Shown here: positions 9,413-17,609 of the stretch, piece after piece | Layout of the letters: every line of letters begins with the position of its first letter | Numbering within the stretch: position 1 is the stretch's first letter | Assembly (NCBI GenBank): GCA_028869995.1 | Contig: JAGWQN010000116.1 | Location: 32,549-96,548, forward strand | DNA: 64,000 nucleotides | DNA from: Rhodospirillales bacterium | GTDB taxonomy: Bacteria > Pseudomonadota > Alphaproteobacteria > Acetobacterales > Acetobacteraceae | Reading direction: 5' to 3' | The notes under the pieces: model-generated | What the model saw: the letters and a program-made list of their open reading frames with translations, nothing else | Told to the model about the DNA's origin: nothing | Databases searched by the model: none | Position numbers and translations under genes: made by a program

Positions 9413-9428
9413 TGGCCGCAGTCCCGCA
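9413..9428 (+). promoter_or_regulatory. Predicted sigma-54 promoter for flagellin
   Basis: TGGCCGCAGTCCCGCA keeps the GG-N10-GC spacing of a sigma-54 promoter. It shares TGGCCGC with the fliK element, but the -12 part is CCGCA rather than TTGCA, so it is weaker. The implied start near 9439 would give a 50-base leader with an AAGGAAA ribosome site before the flagellin ATG. Confidence 0.4.
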
Positions 9429-9488
9429 AAACGGCGGGGGCTCCCGCAACGTGCTCAGCACACCCCGGACTCGAAGGAAAACGCCCCC

Positions 9489-10340
9489 ATGTCCCAGTTC
9501 TCGATCAACACCAACATCTCAGCGCAGATCGCGCTCCAGAGTCTCAGCACCACCAGCTCCTCGCTGGCGGCCACGCAGAAGCAGATCTCGACCGGCTATC
9601 GCGTCGCCGATGCGACCGACGACGGCGCCGCCTATGCGGTGGCGCAGCGCGTACGCTCCGATGTCGGCGCTCTGACAAGCGCCAACCAGCAGCTCGGCAA
9701 CATGCAGGGCCTGCTTTCGACCACCGTCACCGCGCTCACCAACGTTTCCAACACGATGAACAGCGCCCGCGCCGTCCTGGTGAAACTGGCGGACAGCTCG
9801 GTGACCGGTACGACGCGCACGCAATACGTGCAGCAGTATCAGTCGATGATGGCGAACATCAAGACGTTCGTGCAAGACGCCGGCTACAACGGCAAGACGC
9901 TGATCGGCAACATCACCGGCAGCACCGGCTCCTTCGGCAAGGTGGCCACTGTACGCAACGAACTCGGCGCGACCTACGGCGTCGGGACGTTCAGCGGCTC
10001 GTCGTTCTTCGCCTCGGTCAACTTCACGAGCACGCAGCTCAACGGCGCGTCCACGGTGCAGGGGCTCATCACCAGCACCGGCACCTTCCTCAACAAGCTG
10101 AACACGCTGGGCACCGAGCTCAATACCTATGGCAGTGCCACGAACTACGTGAACAACCAGATCACCTACAACAGCGACAAGATCGATGCGCTCAATTCGG
10201 GCCTGGGGTCGCTCATCGACGCCAACCTGGCGCAGGAATCGGCGCTCCTGCAGTCGTTGCAGGTCAAGCAGCAGCTCGGAACGCAGGCGCTCTCGATCGC
10301 GAACAGCGCCCCCTCCAGCCTTCTGAGCCTGTTCAAGTAA
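9489..10340 (+). CDS. fliC: Flagellin (filament protein)
   Basis: Structural subunit of the flagellar filament, secreted through the flagellar export apparatus. At 283 residues it is a short alphaproteobacterial flagellin. The conserved D0/D1 N-terminal helix is present (SINTNISAQIALQSLSTT, then KQISTGYRVADATDDGAAYAVAQ), as is its C-terminal partner (LIDANLAQESALLQSLQVKQQLGTQALSIAN). The middle is rich in Ser, Thr and Asn, giving many possible O-glycosylation sites. It has no cysteine. The flbT-flaF regulators and a FlmG-like glycosyltransferase lie downstream. Confidence 0.96.
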   Translation: MSQFSINTNISAQIALQSLSTTSSSLAATQKQISTGYRVADATDDGAAYAVAQRVRSDVGALTSANQQLGNMQGLLSTTVTALTNVSNTMNSARAVLVKLADSSVTGTTRTQYVQQYQSMMANIKTFVQDAGYNGKTLIGNITGSTGSFGKVATVRNELGATYGVGTFSGSSFFASVNFTSTQLNGASTVQGLITSTGTFLNKLNTLGTELNTYGSATNYVNNQITYNSDKIDALNSGLGSLIDANLAQESALLQSLQVKQQLGTQALSIANSAPSSLLSLFK

Positions 10341-10353
10341 CGTCACGCCCGGA

Positions 10354-10372
10354 CGCGGGCAAAATGCCCGCG
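10354..10372 (+). terminator. Hairpin between flagellin and flbT
   Basis: A perfect 8-bp stem (CGCGGGCA/TGCCCGCG) with an AAA loop lies 13 bases after the flagellin stop. Only a weak T-rich tail follows. It could partially terminate the abundant flagellin transcript, or protect its 3' end, before flbT. Confidence 0.5.
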
Positions 10373-10409
10373 CCTGATGTTCTCTCGTTCACGGAGGTGA
10401 CGTCCGCTC

Positions 10410-10886
10410 ATGTCGACGCTGGTCCTGGAGTTGCGCCAGGGTGAAACGATGATCGTGAATGGCGCACCGATCCGCTTCCGAAGCAAATCGCGCATCGAGC
10501 TGACGGCTCACGCCCGGTTCCTGTTCGGCAAGCAGATCATGGCGCCGGCGGAAGCCTGCACGCCCGCGCGGCGCATCTATTTCGCGCTGCAGACCGCCTA
10601 TATCGGCGCTGCGGACGAGCGCGAGGCGGGCCTTGCCGCCGCACGGCACTATATCGCCGCCTTTCAGGCCGCGACGACATCCCAGCTCGCCTGCTCGATC
10701 CTCGACCGCGCACTGGCGGCGGCGGAGGCCGACGAAGGCTACCAGGCCTTGCGTCTCGCTCGGCGCATCATCCGCCATGAAGACGCGGTGCTTGGCCCGA
10801 CGCCGGAACCGCACAGCGCGGCACCAGGGGTGTCCGTGCGTCTGCCTGCCTCTCAAGTCACGACAATCGCGGAGACCTGTTCATGA
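10410..10886 (+). CDS. flbT: Flagellin expression regulator FlbT
   Basis: FlbT is an alphaproteobacterial post-transcriptional regulator of flagellin; in Caulobacter it acts on the flagellin mRNA leader. The 158-residue protein shows family features in order. These are VLELRQGETMIVNGAPIRF at the N-terminus, then ARFLFGKQIM, then EACTPARRIYFALQTAY around residues 50-65. A helical C-terminus contains YQALRLARRIIRHE. It overlaps flaF by ATGA, the usual flbT/flaF arrangement, here directly after the flagellin gene. Confidence 0.93.
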   Translation: MSTLVLELRQGETMIVNGAPIRFRSKSRIELTAHARFLFGKQIMAPAEACTPARRIYFALQTAYIGAADEREAGLAAARHYIAAFQAATTSQLACSILDRALAAAEADEGYQALRLARRIIRHEDAVLGPTPEPHSAAPGVSVRLPASQVTTIAETCS

Positions 10887-11236
10887 ACAATCTCGGCACC
10901 GTCCGTCGCGCCGAGCGTGCCTACGCAGCGGCTTCGGCCACGCGCAGCCTGCGCGCCCAGGAGGCGGAGGTCTTTGCCCGTGTGATCGCCTCGCTGCGCC
11001 TTGGCGCACGCGGCTCGTCGGCGGATCGCGTGCGCGCGCTTGCCGACACAGCCTTGCTGTGGTCCAGCGTTCTCGACCAGGTCCGTGATCCGGCAAACCA
11101 GCTGCCGGAGCGGTTGCGCGCGATGATCGCCTCGATCGCGATGGCCGTGCAGCGCGAGGTCGCCGTACCGCAGCCCAACTTCGACTTCCTGATCGAAGTC
11201 AACGAAAACATCGCCGCGGGACTTGCCGACGACTGA
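10883..11236 (+). CDS. flaF: Flagellar biosynthesis regulator FlaF
   Basis: FlaF works with FlbT in flagellin synthesis and secretion in alphaproteobacteria. The 117-residue helical protein has the family start, with a tyrosine-containing region (VRRAERAYAAASATRSLRAQEAEVFARV). It then has NQLPERLRAMIASIAMAVQ and ends near NFDFLIEVNENIAAGL. It is translationally coupled to flbT through the shared ATGA and followed 15 bases later by the DUF1217 gene. Confidence 0.9.
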   Translation: MNNLGTVRRAERAYAAASATRSLRAQEAEVFARVIASLRLGARGSSADRVRALADTALLWSSVLDQVRDPANQLPERLRAMIASIAMAVQREVAVPQPNFDFLIEVNENIAAGLADD

Positions 11237-11251
11237 ACCTGGGACGTCACC

Positions 11252-12106
11252 ATGAGCGGTTCGACCTATCTTCTCCCGCTGTTCCAGGGATCCGTCACCA
11301 ACAGCGGCAACAACAGTGCCACCTCGCTGCTGACTGCCATCGAGCAAGGCGCGAGCGGCATCGGCGCCAGCGCTGCCGATCCCATGAGCGCCCTGCGCAT
11401 CGCGCAACGCAACCAGGCGCAGGACATCGCAACGACCGCAGCTCAGCCGGCAGTCGCGCGCGATATCGCGGCGTTCAAGCAGGCCGTCGCCTCCGCCAGG
11501 ACACCGCAGGACCTGCTGTCCAATCCGACCGCCCTCAAGGTTCTGCTCACGGCAAACGGCCTCGGCAGCGAGGCCTCCTACACCGCGCTGGCGCAGAAAG
11601 TTCTGTTGTCGAACCCCTCCGATCCGGCCTCGCTCGTCAACAAGGTGGCGGCAACCAATGCCAGCTGGCTGTCGGTCGTGAAGACCTACCAGTTTGCCTC
11701 CAAGGGTCTTGCAACACTGCAAAATCCTTCGGTGCAGCAGACGATCGCCAACGGTTATGCCGAGGTGAAATGGCGCCAGTCCCTCGATGCCACGACGCCA
11801 GGTCTCTCCGATGCGCTGACGTTCCAGTCGGAAGCCGGAACGATCACCTCGGCGGGCCAGGTTCTGGCTGATCCGGTGCTGTTCAACGTGGTGACCACCG
11901 CGCTCAACATCCCGCAACAGATCGTCTTCCAGGACCGCTCGGCGCAGGAACAGGCGATCAACGCGCAACTCGACTATTCGCGCCTCAAGAACGCGACTTA
12001 CGTCAACTCAATCACCGACCAGTTTCTGATCAACAGCCAGCAAAGCAGCAACGGCAGCACGAACCTGACCAGTCTCGCGATCCAGGCGCAGGGCCTCATC
12101 GCCTAG
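11252..12106 (+). CDS. DUF1217 flagellar-locus protein
   Basis: A 284-residue member of the DUF1217 family, found almost only in alphaproteobacterial flagellar gene clusters; its precise role is not established. The family repeat pattern is visible as DIAAFKQAVASARTPQDLLSNP, then LKVLLTANGLG and the C-terminal ITDQFLINSQQ. Like rod/hook proteins it is Ala/Ser/Gln-rich with few charges and no signal peptide, so it may be exported by the flagellar system (inference). It closes the fliC-flbT-flaF group. Confidence 0.85.
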   Translation: MSGSTYLLPLFQGSVTNSGNNSATSLLTAIEQGASGIGASAADPMSALRIAQRNQAQDIATTAAQPAVARDIAAFKQAVASARTPQDLLSNPTALKVLLTANGLGSEASYTALAQKVLLSNPSDPASLVNKVAATNASWLSVVKTYQFASKGLATLQNPSVQQTIANGYAEVKWRQSLDATTPGLSDALTFQSEAGTITSAGQVLADPVLFNVVTTALNIPQQIVFQDRSAQEQAINAQLDYSRLKNATYVNSITDQFLINSQQSSNGSTNLTSLAIQAQGLIA

Positions 12107-12196
12107 GCTGCCCGGCCGAGACCCATCTCGCGCGCATTCCGCCCGCCACGCGCGACACGGATCCGACACGATCGCCACGGCTCAAAAGGAGCGACC

Positions 12197-12952
12197 ATGA
12201 ACGACCACGCGAACGACCACGCGATCCTCGCCGCTCGCGCCCGCACGTTGCTGGCGGCAGGCAGGCCGGCCGCCGCCGCACCGCTGATCGCCAGCCTGCG
12301 GGCGGCGCTCGCAGGCACACCGGAACTGGCGGAACTCGAGGCGCGACTGCACCTCCTCGAGGGCGATCCCGCAGGCGCCTGCGCGGTGCTGGACGGCGCC
12401 ATTGCGGCCGCACCGGCAGCGGCGTCGCTGCTGCTCGTCCGTGCCGAAGCGCGACTACGGTGCGACGACATGACCGGCGGCCTCGCCGATGCGGCCGCGG
12501 CGGTCATTGCGGCGCCCGACAGGGCGGACGCAAAGGCGATTCTTGGCATTGCCCTCATCGATCTCGGTCGTGCGCAGGACGCGCTGGCGTGCCTCGATGA
12601 GGCGGTGGCCGCGCGGCCCGACGACCCCTGGTTTCGTGAGGCTCTCGCAACAGCGTTCAAGCGTCTCGGCGATGCCACGACTGCGGCACGGGTCCTCGCC
12701 GACGGGATCGAGCGCGTTCCTGACCATCCCGGCCTGCGCAACGCCGCGATCCTGCTGGCCCTGAGCCGCGACGATGCCGCTGGCGCCCTCGCCCTGGCAC
12801 AGGCGGCGCGCCGCGACGGTGCGATCGACGCGCAAGGGATCGACCTCCACGCCTACACCCTGTCCCTGCTCGGCCGGACCGAGGAGGCTGTCGAGGTCCA
12901 TGCCGAGGCGCTCAAGATGACGCCGGAATGGGTCGGTGCGGCCCATGTCTGA
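12197..12952 (+). CDS. Tetratricopeptide repeat protein
   Basis: A 251-residue, Ala-rich protein built of TPR helices. Paired signatures such as AKAILGIALIDLGRAQDALACLDEAV (split here as AKAILGIALIDLG and RAQDALACLDEAV) recur about every 34 residues. There is no signal peptide or membrane segment and no catalytic domain. It overlaps the following TPR-glycosyltransferase gene, so the two are co-translated and may form one complex, for example to bind flagellin. It starts 90 bases after the DUF1217 gene, behind an AAAAGGAG ribosome site. Confidence 0.85.
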   Translation: MNDHANDHAILAARARTLLAAGRPAAAAPLIASLRAALAGTPELAELEARLHLLEGDPAGACAVLDGAIAAAPAAASLLLVRAEARLRCDDMTGGLADAAAAVIAAPDRADAKAILGIALIDLGRAQDALACLDEAVAARPDDPWFREALATAFKRLGDATTAARVLADGIERVPDHPGLRNAAILLALSRDDAAGALALAQAARRDGAIDAQGIDLHAYTLSLLGRTEEAVEVHAEALKMTPEWVGAAHV

Positions 12953-15350
12953 AGCGCTGAGCATGGCGCGCGGTCATACCGGCATCGATTCGACAGGGGT
13001 CGCTCAGATGCTGCTCGATCTCGGCGATCCGGCCGGGGCTCTCGCCCTCCTCGATATTGCGGATGCTCACGACGAGGCGAACACGCGCCGGCTCTCGGTC
13101 CGTGGCATGGCGCATCTGGCGGCGTCACAGCCGCAGGCGGCGCGCGCCGCGCTGCACCGGGCGCTGGCGCTTGGCGACAGGTCGGCTGCCACCCTGCTCA
13201 ATCTGGCCCTGGCGGAGCATGCGAGCGGGGAGAGCGATCGTGCGCTGAACCTGATCGCCCTGGCGGAAGAAGCCGCGCCGAACTGGGCTGAACCGTTCCT
13301 GCGGCGGGCCGAGTTGCTGCGCCGCGCGGGCGAAAGGGACGCTGCGGCGACTGCCTACGACGCGGCTCTCGCGCGCGCCCCGTCGCGACCCGAAGCCCTG
13401 ATCGGTCGCGCCGCGTTGCACATCGCGCGCGGCGAAGGCACGCAGGCGCGGCATCTGCTCCTTCGCGCTTGTGCCGCCGCACCGCAACGGGGCGAGGCAT
13501 GGGACGCACTCGGCCTGGCGCTGATGCTCACCGGCGATCCGGCGGCTGCCGAGGCGGCGTTCGAAACGGCGTCCCGGCTCGAGCCGACATCGATACCGCC
13601 GGCCCTGCACCGGGCAGAAGCGGCCTGGGCCGCCGGGCATGCGGAGGTTGAACTCGCCCGGCTCCAATGCGAACCGAGTGCCGAGCCGGCATCGCTCGCC
13701 GCACGCGGCCTGCTGCTCGACCGCCTGGGGCGGCGCGACGACGCGGAGGACCTGCTCGAGGCCGCCGCGATCCTCGCGCCGGATTCCGCTCTCGTCGCGC
13801 GGGTGCGAGCCGATGCGTTGACGCGCACGTTCGACGCGGGCGCCGCCGTCGCCGCGATCGAGCGGGCCCTGGAACTCGATCCACGCTCGGTCGAGTTACG
13901 CAACAATCTCGGTGCTGCGCTGGTGCGCGCGCAGCGCCACAGCCGTGCCCGCACGGTGCTCGAGGCACTGGTGACCGAGATCGGCCCTCGACCAGGACCG
14001 CTCTGCAACCTCGCCAATGCCCGCGTTTCCTCGGGCGACCAGGAGGGTGGTGTCGCAGCGGCGCGGGAAGCGGTGGCCAGCTCCCCCGAGGAGACGATCG
14101 CCTGGCGGGCGCTGGGCAACGCGCTCGTCTATCATCCGGCGGCGACCGGGCGCGAGTTGCGCGAGATCGCCGAGCGCGCCGCCGCGGCCCTGCAGGCGCC
14201 ACCCGCTCCGGCCTTCGCCAACACGCCCGAGCCCGATCGCCGCCTGAGGCTCGGCCTGCTGTCGGCAACACTGAAGACCCACCCCGTCGGCTGGCTGACG
14301 CTGGCCGGGTTCGAGGCGCTCGACCCCACCGCATTCGAGATCATCGCCTTCAGCCAGCCGATCGGCGCTCATCCCGATACGATGACGCGCCGGTTCCGGG
14401 CGCTGGCCAGCGACTGGGTGGTGGCGGACACCGACCTCGCCGGCAAGCGCGCGGAGCGCATCCGCGCCCGAGGCATCGACATTCTCGTCGATCTCGGCGG
14501 CCATGGCGACCAGGGCTGGGCCGCGACCTGCGCGTGGCGTGCCGCACCGGTACAGATCAAGTGGGTGGGCGCGCAGAGCCACACCAGCGGCATCGCGGCG
14601 ATGGACTGGTTCATCACCGATCGCTGGGAGAGCCCGCCGGGCGCCGAAGCGCTGCATACGGAACGACTGCTGCGGATGCCGGATGGATATTGCTGCTATT
14701 CGCCGCCGCCCTATGCCCCCGAGATCGCGCCGCCGCCAGCGCTGGCACGGGGATTCGTCACGTTCGGTTGTTTCAACAATCTTGCCAAGATCACGCCCCA
14801 GGTGATCGAGACCTGGGCGCGCATTCTCGCGCGTGTCGCAGACAGCCGCCTGTTGCTCAAGGCGCCGCAGTTCTCGGAGGCGGAGATCGCCGCCTCCGTC
14901 CAGGCACGTTTCGCCGCCCTCGGCATTGCCCCCGCGCGCGTGGAGCTGCGCGGTGCAAGCCCGCACCGCAGCTTGCTCGGGCAGTACGCGGACGTGGATA
15001 TCGCGCTCGATCCGTTCCCCTATACGGGTGGGCTGACCACCTGCGAGGCGTTATGGATGGGGGTGCCGGTGATCACCCGCCCCGGCGATTATTTCGCAGC
15101 CCGTCACTCCGCGAGCCACCTGGCCAATGTCGGGCTCCGAGACTGGGTCGCCGCCGACATCGATTCCTATGTTGAGCGCGCGGTTGCGAAGGCGGCGGAT
15201 CTGCCGGCCCTCGCCACCCTGCGCGCGAGGCTACGCGCAGAGATGGCGGCGAGCCCTCTCTGCGATGGACCGCGCTTCGGGCGCAATCTCGCCACCGCCT
15301 TGCGCGCGGTCTGGCGGCAATGGTGCGAGGAGACCAGCGATGCTCGATGA
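12945..15350 (+). CDS. TPR / GT41-family glycosyltransferase, FlmG-like
   Basis: About 801 residues. Positions 1 to about 425 are TPR repeats. From about 430 to 795 there is an O-GlcNAc-transferase-type (GT41/SPINDLY) catalytic part: LGLLSATLKTHPVG, DILVDLGGHG, VGAQSHTSGIAAMDWFITD, FGCFNNLAKITP and LDPFPYTGGLTTCEALWMG. The same TPR plus GT41-like architecture occurs in Caulobacter FlmG, which glycosylates flagellin. Its position three genes after flaF supports that role. The sugar donor is unknown; no pseudaminic-acid genes are in the window. A GTG at 12936 is an alternative start. Confidence 0.88.
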   Translation: MSEALSMARGHTGIDSTGVAQMLLDLGDPAGALALLDIADAHDEANTRRLSVRGMAHLAASQPQAARAALHRALALGDRSAATLLNLALAEHASGESDRALNLIALAEEAAPNWAEPFLRRAELLRRAGERDAAATAYDAALARAPSRPEALIGRAALHIARGEGTQARHLLLRACAAAPQRGEAWDALGLALMLTGDPAAAEAAFETASRLEPTSIPPALHRAEAAWAAGHAEVELARLQCEPSAEPASLAARGLLLDRLGRRDDAEDLLEAAAILAPDSALVARVRADALTRTFDAGAAVAAIERALELDPRSVELRNNLGAALVRAQRHSRARTVLEALVTEIGPRPGPLCNLANARVSSGDQEGGVAAAREAVASSPEETIAWRALGNALVYHPAATGRELREIAERAAAALQAPPAPAFANTPEPDRRLRLGLLSATLKTHPVGWLTLAGFEALDPTAFEIIAFSQPIGAHPDTMTRRFRALASDWVVADTDLAGKRAERIRARGIDILVDLGGHGDQGWAATCAWRAAPVQIKWVGAQSHTSGIAAMDWFITDRWESPPGAEALHTERLLRMPDGYCCYSPPPYAPEIAPPPALARGFVTFGCFNNLAKITPQVIETWARILARVADSRLLLKAPQFSEAEIAASVQARFAALGIAPARVELRGASPHRSLLGQYADVDIALDPFPYTGGLTTCEALWMGVPVITRPGDYFAARHSASHLANVGLRDWVAADIDSYVERAVAKAADLPALATLRARLRAEMAASPLCDGPRFGRNLATALRAVWRQWCEETSDAR

Positions 15351-15981
15351 CCCGACCGGCGGCGCCGCCTACTGGGAGACGCGCTATCGTGCGGGCGGCA
15401 CGTCCGGCGCGGGCTCGTCGGGCCGGCTGCTCCGGTGGAAGGCCGCCGTGATCAATGGCTTCGTTGCGGCCAACGGGATCGGCGATCTGTTCGATCTGGG
15501 TTGCGGCGACGGCGCGCTGGCGGCGCATATCGTGGTGGCCCGCTATCGCGGCACGGATGTCGCAGCGGACGCCCTTGCGCGCACGGCGGCAGCCCGCGAC
15601 GGCATCGGCGACAGCCGGATGATCGCCTGGGACACGATGGAAAACGAACAGCCGGCAGAGCTGGCGCTGTCCTTCGACGTCATCTTCCACCTGGTCGAGG
15701 ACCGTGCCTACGAGCGCTACATGCGCAGGCTTCTGGCGGCGGCACGCCGCTTCATCCTGGTCTACGCCAGCAACGTGGATCGCGCCTGGCCTGCGCCGCA
15801 TGTCCGCCACCGGCGCTTTTCCGACACGATCCCGGCCATCGATCCGACCTGGCGCGTCGCCGCCCACGTTCCCAATCCGTATCCTTACGATCCGAACCGG
15901 CCGGACACGACGAGTTTCGCCGATCTCTACCTTCTCACCCGCCCGGGCGAGGCGGCGACGCTGGTGATACCGCCCGGCTGA
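15340..15981 (+). CDS. SAM-dependent class I methyltransferase
   Basis: A 213-residue cytoplasmic protein. It has the AdoMet-binding motif I (LFDLGCGDGALA, about residues 50-60), a motif II-like RGTDVAADALART and SFDVIFHLVED as the motif IV region. The frame extends upstream inside the glycosyltransferase gene, but the ATG used here overlaps that gene by 11 bases and starts a sensible N-terminus (MLDDPTGGAAYWETRYRAGG). Co-translation with the FlmG-like enzyme suggests it methylates the flagellin glycan or flagellin itself. That is inference from context only. Confidence 0.85.
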   Translation: MLDDPTGGAAYWETRYRAGGTSGAGSSGRLLRWKAAVINGFVAANGIGDLFDLGCGDGALAAHIVVARYRGTDVAADALARTAAARDGIGDSRMIAWDTMENEQPAELALSFDVIFHLVEDRAYERYMRRLLAAARRFILVYASNVDRAWPAPHVRHRRFSDTIPAIDPTWRVAAHVPNPYPYDPNRPDTTSFADLYLLTRPGEAATLVIPPG

Positions 15982-16034
15982 CGCGAACGCACCGCGCGCC
16001 GCCGCGGGTGCCCATCGCTGCCCTCGGCCCCGAT

Positions 16035-16051
16035 CCGCTCACCGCGAGCGG
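16035..16051. terminator. Small hairpin between convergent genes
   Basis: CCGCTC/GAGCGG, a 6-bp stem with a 5-base loop, lies between the convergent methyltransferase and EamA genes. No T-run on either strand, so it is only a weak candidate. Confidence 0.3.
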
Positions 16052-16066
16052 CTCGCCCCTATGGGC

Positions 16067-16933
16067 TCAGGCCCTGATCCGGTTGCGTCGCTCGCCGAGC
16101 ACCAGGACCACGCCTGCGAGCATGACCACCGAAGCGCCGGCGAACACGGCCGTGTCCGGCACATTGCCGAACACGAGGTAACCGAGCACGAAGGCCCAGA
16201 CCAGCGAGACATATTCGACCGTCGCCATCACCGCAGCCGGTGCCTGGCGCACCGCCTCGAACAGGATGTACTGACCGAGACCGCCGAACAATCCGATCTC
16301 GAGCAGCAGCAGCCATTCGAGGCCGTGCGGCAGGCGGAAATGCCAGAGGCTCATCGCCCCGGTCACAGCGAGAAAGACGAGGTTCTGGGCGAAGACCTGC
16401 AGCATCGACGTCTCGCGCCGCGCGATCTGGCGCATCAGGATCACCGCCAGCGCCCACATCGCCGCCGCCGCCAGCACCAGGCCGGTCGAGATCGACACCG
16501 GAACGCCGAATGGGTCGCTCGCCACCAGGACACCGGTGAAGCCAATGGCAACGCAGGTCCAGCGCAGGGGCGTCACCCGCTCGCCGAGCAGCGGGCGCGC
16601 GAGCAACGTCGTGAGCAGGGGCGAGGCGTAGTAAAGCGTGGTGAGCTGTGCGAGCGAGAGGTGGCGGGCGGCCGTGTAGTAAAGCAGCCAGGCGGTGAGC
16701 GTCAGTACGCCCCGGGCAGCGAGCGAGACCTTCATCGTCGAGGCAAACAGCGCCGGCACCACCCGCCCGCGCGACGCGACCGTAACGCCGATCAGGATCG
16801 CGACGCTGCGAAAAAACAGCACCTCCGGCACCGGCAACGCCTCGACCAGCCATTTGTTGGTCGCGTCGTGCATCGCGAACAACGAATAGGCGAGCACGCC
16901 CAGCAGCATGCCAAGGCCCAGCCGGTCACCCAT
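16067..16933 (-). CDS. EamA/DMT-family transporter
   Basis: Drug/metabolite-transporter superfamily inner-membrane protein, 288 residues, with two EamA repeats giving about ten membrane segments. Visible features are the N-terminal LLGVLAYSLFAMHDATNKWLVEALPV, where the first repeat's substrate path starts, and LTTLYYASPLLTTLLARPLLGERV at the end of the first repeat. The equivalent second-repeat sequence is MATVEYVSLVWAFVLGYLVFG. Such proteins usually export amino acids or metabolites; the substrate cannot be predicted. It lies 19 bases after ccmB in the same direction. Confidence 0.9.
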   Translation of the reverse strand: MGDRLGLGMLLGVLAYSLFAMHDATNKWLVEALPVPEVLFFRSVAILIGVTVASRGRVVPALFASTMKVSLAARGVLTLTAWLLYYTAARHLSLAQLTTLYYASPLLTTLLARPLLGERVTPLRWTCVAIGFTGVLVASDPFGVPVSISTGLVLAAAAMWALAVILMRQIARRETSMLQVFAQNLVFLAVTGAMSLWHFRLPHGLEWLLLLEIGLFGGLGQYILFEAVRQAPAAVMATVEYVSLVWAFVLGYLVFGNVPDTAVFAGASVVMLAGVVLVLGERRNRIRA

Positions 16934-16952
16934 GGATCACCCCGCGTGCCGA

Positions 16953-17609
16953 TCAGCCGGCGTGGCGCAACGCCGCGCCGGCCGCGAGCGGGCAGAACGG
17001 CGCGCACAGCGCCAGCAGAGCGGCCAGCACCAGGAGCGGAGCGGCATCGGGAGCCGAGGTACGCGCCGCCTCGGCCGCCAGGGTGCCCATGATCAGGACG
17101 GGCGTCGCCAGCGGCAGCACCAGCAAGGGCAGCAGCACACCGCCTCGCCGCGCGCCGACCACCAGGGCCGCCGCCGTGGTGCCGAGCAGGCTCAGCACCA
17201 GGGTTCCCGGCAACAGGCCGAGCAGCAGCACCCGGAACGGCGCCGGGGCGACCCCGAACATGATGGCGACAGGCCCGGAGGCCAGCAGCAACGGCAGACC
17301 GGTGAGAAGCCAGTGGGCACAGGTCTTGAGCATCGCGACCCCGATCGGCGGCACCCCGGAAAGCAGCAGCAGGTCGAGCGTGCCATCCTCGGCATCGGCC
17401 CCGAAAAGCCGGTCGAGCGGCAGGATCGCCGCGAGCAGGGCCGCGACCCAGATCACGCCCGGACCGATGCGCGCGAGCAGCTTCGGTTCCGGTCCGACGC
17501 CGAGCGGGAAGAGCGCGGTGACCACGGCAAAGAACAGCAATGCCGCAACGCTGTCGGCCGCATGGCGCAGACCGAGTCGCAGCTCGCGGCGCAGCAGCTC
17601 GCCGAACAT
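16953..17609 (-). CDS. ccmB: Heme exporter protein CcmB
   Basis: Membrane subunit of the CcmAB ABC complex, which in cytochrome c maturation drives release of holo-CcmE. The 218-residue hydrophobic protein has about six membrane segments. It opens with LLRRELRLGLRHAADSVAALLFF and has the family-typical LDRLFGADAEDGTLDLLLLSGVP around residues 65-90. The C-terminal helix is LLVLAALLALCAPFCPLAAGAAL. It shares one base with the ccmA stop. The remaining ccm genes (C, E, F, H) are not in the window. Confidence 0.92.
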   Translation of the reverse strand: MFGELLRRELRLGLRHAADSVAALLFFAVVTALFPLGVGPEPKLLARIGPGVIWVAALLAAILPLDRLFGADAEDGTLDLLLLSGVPPIGVAMLKTCAHWLLTGLPLLLASGPVAIMFGVAPAPFRVLLLGLLPGTLVLSLLGTTAAALVVGARRGGVLLPLLVLPLATPVLIMGTLAAEAARTSAPDAAPLLVLAALLALCAPFCPLAAGAALRHAG

